Assembly: GCF_008831125.1 (NCBI RefSeq)
Contig: NZ_WBKA01000004.1
Coordinates: 124,001-188,000, forward strand
DNA: 64,000 bases
Source of the DNA: Pseudoclavibacter caeni
GTDB lineage: Bacteria > Actinomycetota > Actinomycetes > Actinomycetales > Microbacteriaceae
Direction of reading: 5' to 3'
Positions 61,952 to 64,000 of this stretch are shown piece after piece (within the stretch, counting starts at the first letter, position 1; every line of letters begins with the position of its first letter). Made by a program: the position numbers and the translations under genes. The notes under the pieces are model-generated. The model was not told where the DNA came from. It made no database searches and saw only the letters and a list, made by a program, of their open reading frames with translations.

Positions 61952-64000
61952 TGCTGCGCACCACCCTCGCGAACCTGCGCGCGCACTGGTCGCGCCTGGT
62001 CGCCGTCGGCGTCGCGGTGATGCTCGCCGTGGCGTTCGTCAGCGCGACCCTCATGCTCAGCGCGTCGTTCCAGGCGACCCTGCGCTCCGCGTTCGCCGCC
62101 GACCTCGCCGGCGCGGACGTCGTGGCCACGCTGTCGAACGACTCCGGCGCGGATGACGCGGCCGGCTCGGACGCGGGCTCGGCTGACACCGGGTCGGCCG
62201 GTGCTGACGGGACCGCCGCGACCGCGACGTTCACCGCCGCCCAGGCCGACCGCGTGCGCGCCCTGCCCGAGATCGACGAGGCGGCGCTCGTGCGCACCGC
62301 CACCCTTCCTGCGCGCATCGGCGACCAGACCGAGTACCTGCAGGCGGCGATGGACCTGCCGGCCGGACTGCGCGCGCATCCACTCAGCGACGGCGCGTGG
62401 GCCGCGAGCGCCGACGAGCTGACGATGGACGCCGCAGCCGCGAACCGGCTGGGCCTCGCCATCGGCGACACGGTGACCGTGACCACGCCGACCCTCCCCG
62501 CGACGAGCGGCGCGGACGCGACGGACGGATCAGCGGACGCCGACGACGTATCGGACGCACCGGCCGGAGGGTCGCCCGCCGCTCCGGGTGCCATGACGAG
62601 CGGCGGAACGGCGTTCACGATCGTCGGGCTCACCGAGGCGAACACGTCGCCGCTGGCCGCCCAGCTGCCCGGGGTGACGCTCACCGAGGCGGGGCTCGCC
62701 CGCGCGGTCGGCGCCGATGCCGCATCCCTCGACAGCCTCGCGCCGGCCGGCACGATCATCGCGTCCACCGCATCCGGCGTCACCGAGACCGATGCGGTGC
62801 AGTCCGTCGGCGACGTGCTCGGCGCGCAGGCGACCGTGCGCGGCGTCGACCAGTACGTCACCGACCAGGTGAAGACCCTCACCGGCGACACCGACGCACT
62901 GACCGGGATGCTGCTCGTGTTCGCGGTGATCGCCCTGCTCGTCGCGGTGCTCGTCATCGCCAACACGTTCTCGGTGATCGTCGCCCAGCGCACCCGCGAG
63001 CTCGCGCTGCTGCGCTGCCTCGGTGCGAGCCGCGGCCAGGTGCGCCGGTCGGTGCTGCTGGAGGCGGTCGTGATGAGCGTCGTCGCCTCCGCCGCGGGCG
63101 TCGGCCTCGCCGCGGCGCTCATGTCGGGCGTCGTCGCGCTCTCCCGCTCCGGCGACACCGGTCTGCTCGACCAGCTCGCGGTGCCCCCCTCGGCGGTGAT
63201 CACGGGGATGCTCGCCGGCGTGCTCGTCACGGTGCTCGCCGCCTGGCGGCCGGCGATGGCAGCGACCCGGGTGGCCCCGCTGGCCGCCCTGCGCCCGGCC
63301 GAGGACGCGGGTGTGCGCTCCCGCGGCGGGCGGGTGCGGCTCGGGGTCGGCGTCGCCCTGCTCGCCCTCGGTGTCGTGCTGCAGCTGTGGGGCCTGCGGG
63401 TCGCCCGCGCCGACGTCGGTCTCGACGGCGCGCAGGCGGCACTCGCGAACGGCCTCACCCTGGGGGTGACCGGCTCGGTGCTCGTGATCGTCGGCGTGCT
63501 CGTGCTCGCGGTGTTCATCGTGCCGCCGCTGGTGCGCGCGATCGGGGCGCTCGTCGCCTGGACGGGCGTGCCCGCGCGGATGGCGGTGCTCAACGCGACC
63601 CGTGATCCCAGGCGCACCGCGGCCACCGCGTCCGCCCTGCTGATCGGTGTGACGCTCGTGACCACGGTGTTCACCGGGGCGAGCGTGGCCCGGGCGACGC
63701 TCACCGACGCGATCCAGACGGCCCGCCCGTTCGACATCGTCGTCTCGCTCGACGCGACGAGCCGGGCGGACTCCGCAGGCGCGGCCGACGATGCCACCGG
63801 CACCGACGACGCATGGACGGCCGGTCAGCTCGACCGCATCGCCGACCTCGACGGGGTGACGGACGCGGAGGCCGTGCGCGGCATCCTGCCCGACGCCCAG
63901 ATGTACGCAGACCCGGCCGTGCCCGAAGACGGCACGCTCACCCAGCTGGAGGCGATCGATCCGGCGGCCTGGGCCCGCGCGTCCGACGGCCGGATGCCGG
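61951..64000 (+). CDS. MacB-like FtsX-domain permease, 5' part
   Basis: 683 codons are visible; the gene runs past the window end. One helix near the N terminus, a large extracellular domain interrupted by Ser/Asp/Gly-rich low-complexity (residues about 70-90 and 185-215), then an FtsX block of three helices (TGMLLVFAVIALLVAVLVIANTFSVI, with RTRELALLRCLGAS), two further helices and ATRDPRRTAATASALLIG, the start of a second half. This is the layout of antimicrobial-peptide or lipoprotein export permeases. It is coupled to the ATPase before it. Confidence 0.9.
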   Translation, partial: MLRTTLANLRAHWSRLVAVGVAVMLAVAFVSATLMLSASFQATLRSAFAADLAGADVVATLSNDSGADDAAGSDAGSADTGSAGADGTAATATFTAAQADRVRALPEIDEAALVRTATLPARIGDQTEYLQAAMDLPAGLRAHPLSDGAWAASADELTMDAAAANRLGLAIGDTVTVTTPTLPATSGADATDGSADADDVSDAPAGGSPAAPGAMTSGGTAFTIVGLTEANTSPLAAQLPGVTLTEAGLARAVGADAASLDSLAPAGTIIASTASGVTETDAVQSVGDVLGAQATVRGVDQYVTDQVKTLTGDTDALTGMLLVFAVIALLVAVLVIANTFSVIVAQRTRELALLRCLGASRGQVRRSVLLEAVVMSVVASAAGVGLAAALMSGVVALSRSGDTGLLDQLAVPPSAVITGMLAGVLVTVLAAWRPAMAATRVAPLAALRPAEDAGVRSRGGRVRLGVGVALLALGVVLQLWGLRVARADVGLDGAQAALANGLTLGVTGSVLVIVGVLVLAVFIVPPLVRAIGALVAWTGVPARMAVLNATRDPRRTAATASALLIGVTLVTTVFTGASVARATLTDAIQTARPFDIVVSLDATSRADSAGAADDATGTDDAWTAGQLDRIADLDGVTDAEAVRGILPDAQMYADPAVPEDGTLTQLEAIDPAAWARASDGRMP

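Overview
The window is about 70% G+C or higher and reads as chromosome of an actinobacterium of the order Micrococcales, most like Microbacteriaceae. The evidence is the prfB-ftsE-ftsX-smpB-ssrA order, the perM(DUF6350)-purN-purH order, a DUF3039 protein, MurT/GatD, DyP peroxidase with encapsulin, and many genes whose start codon lies only 6-8 bases after a TANNNT -10 box (leaderless mRNAs). I see no phage, insertion sequence or CRISPR array; most of the window is core chromosome.

Layout. 1-4.4 kb: the end of an MHS-type MFS symporter, an ABC exporter and a CynX-like MFS carrier. 4.5-7.8 kb: one-carbon genes, with glyA-folD behind a ZTP riboswitch and divergent purU. 8-16 kb: a DUF4282 protein, an MFS carrier, then pcrA-perM-purN-purH on the minus strand. 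16-23 kb: ion handling, with a CmtR-like repressor and CDF efflux pump, a VIT-family carrier, a DedA protein, a fluoride riboswitch driving two crcB genes, kup, and a DUF1275 protein. 23.3-28.4 kb: ssrA (tmRNA), smpB, ftsX, ftsE (with a long C-terminal tail) and prfB. 28.5-31.7 kb: a frameshifted DUF2252 gene, a small winged-helix-like ORF, tRNA-Leu(UAG), and two gene-poor stretches holding inverted and tandem repeats.

31.7-43.5 kb: acyl-CoA ligase, rdgB, pncB, DUF3039, an HtrA protease, an aminotransferase, a nitrilase-family amidase, an M20 peptidase, gluQ and pnuC. 43.6-48.2 kb: an acetate symporter with its DUF485 partner, then gatD and murT for lipid II amidation. 48.3-50.5 kb: an FMN riboswitch controlling a fused riboflavin synthase/DHBP synthase gene and ribH. 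50.6-55.1 kb: a second nitrilase-like gene lacking its catalytic cysteine, encapsulin, DyP peroxidase and mntH. 55.3-58.5 kb: initiator tRNA-Met, an XRE-cupin regulator, hydantoin racemase and an NCS1 permease gene broken by an in-frame TAG. 58.7-64 kb: a NarL-type two-component pair followed by a MacB-like ABC ATPase and permease, the latter cut by the window end.

Three metabolite or ion riboswitches (ZTP, fluoride, FMN) sit before the genes their ligands predict. The observations most worth a second look are the Cys-to-Gly nitrilase paralogue, the RibE-RibB fusion without RibA, MurT without its zinc ribbon, the DyP encapsulation signal placed 30 residues from the C terminus, and the nonsense codon in the NCS1 permease. 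I found no clearly new multi-gene system.
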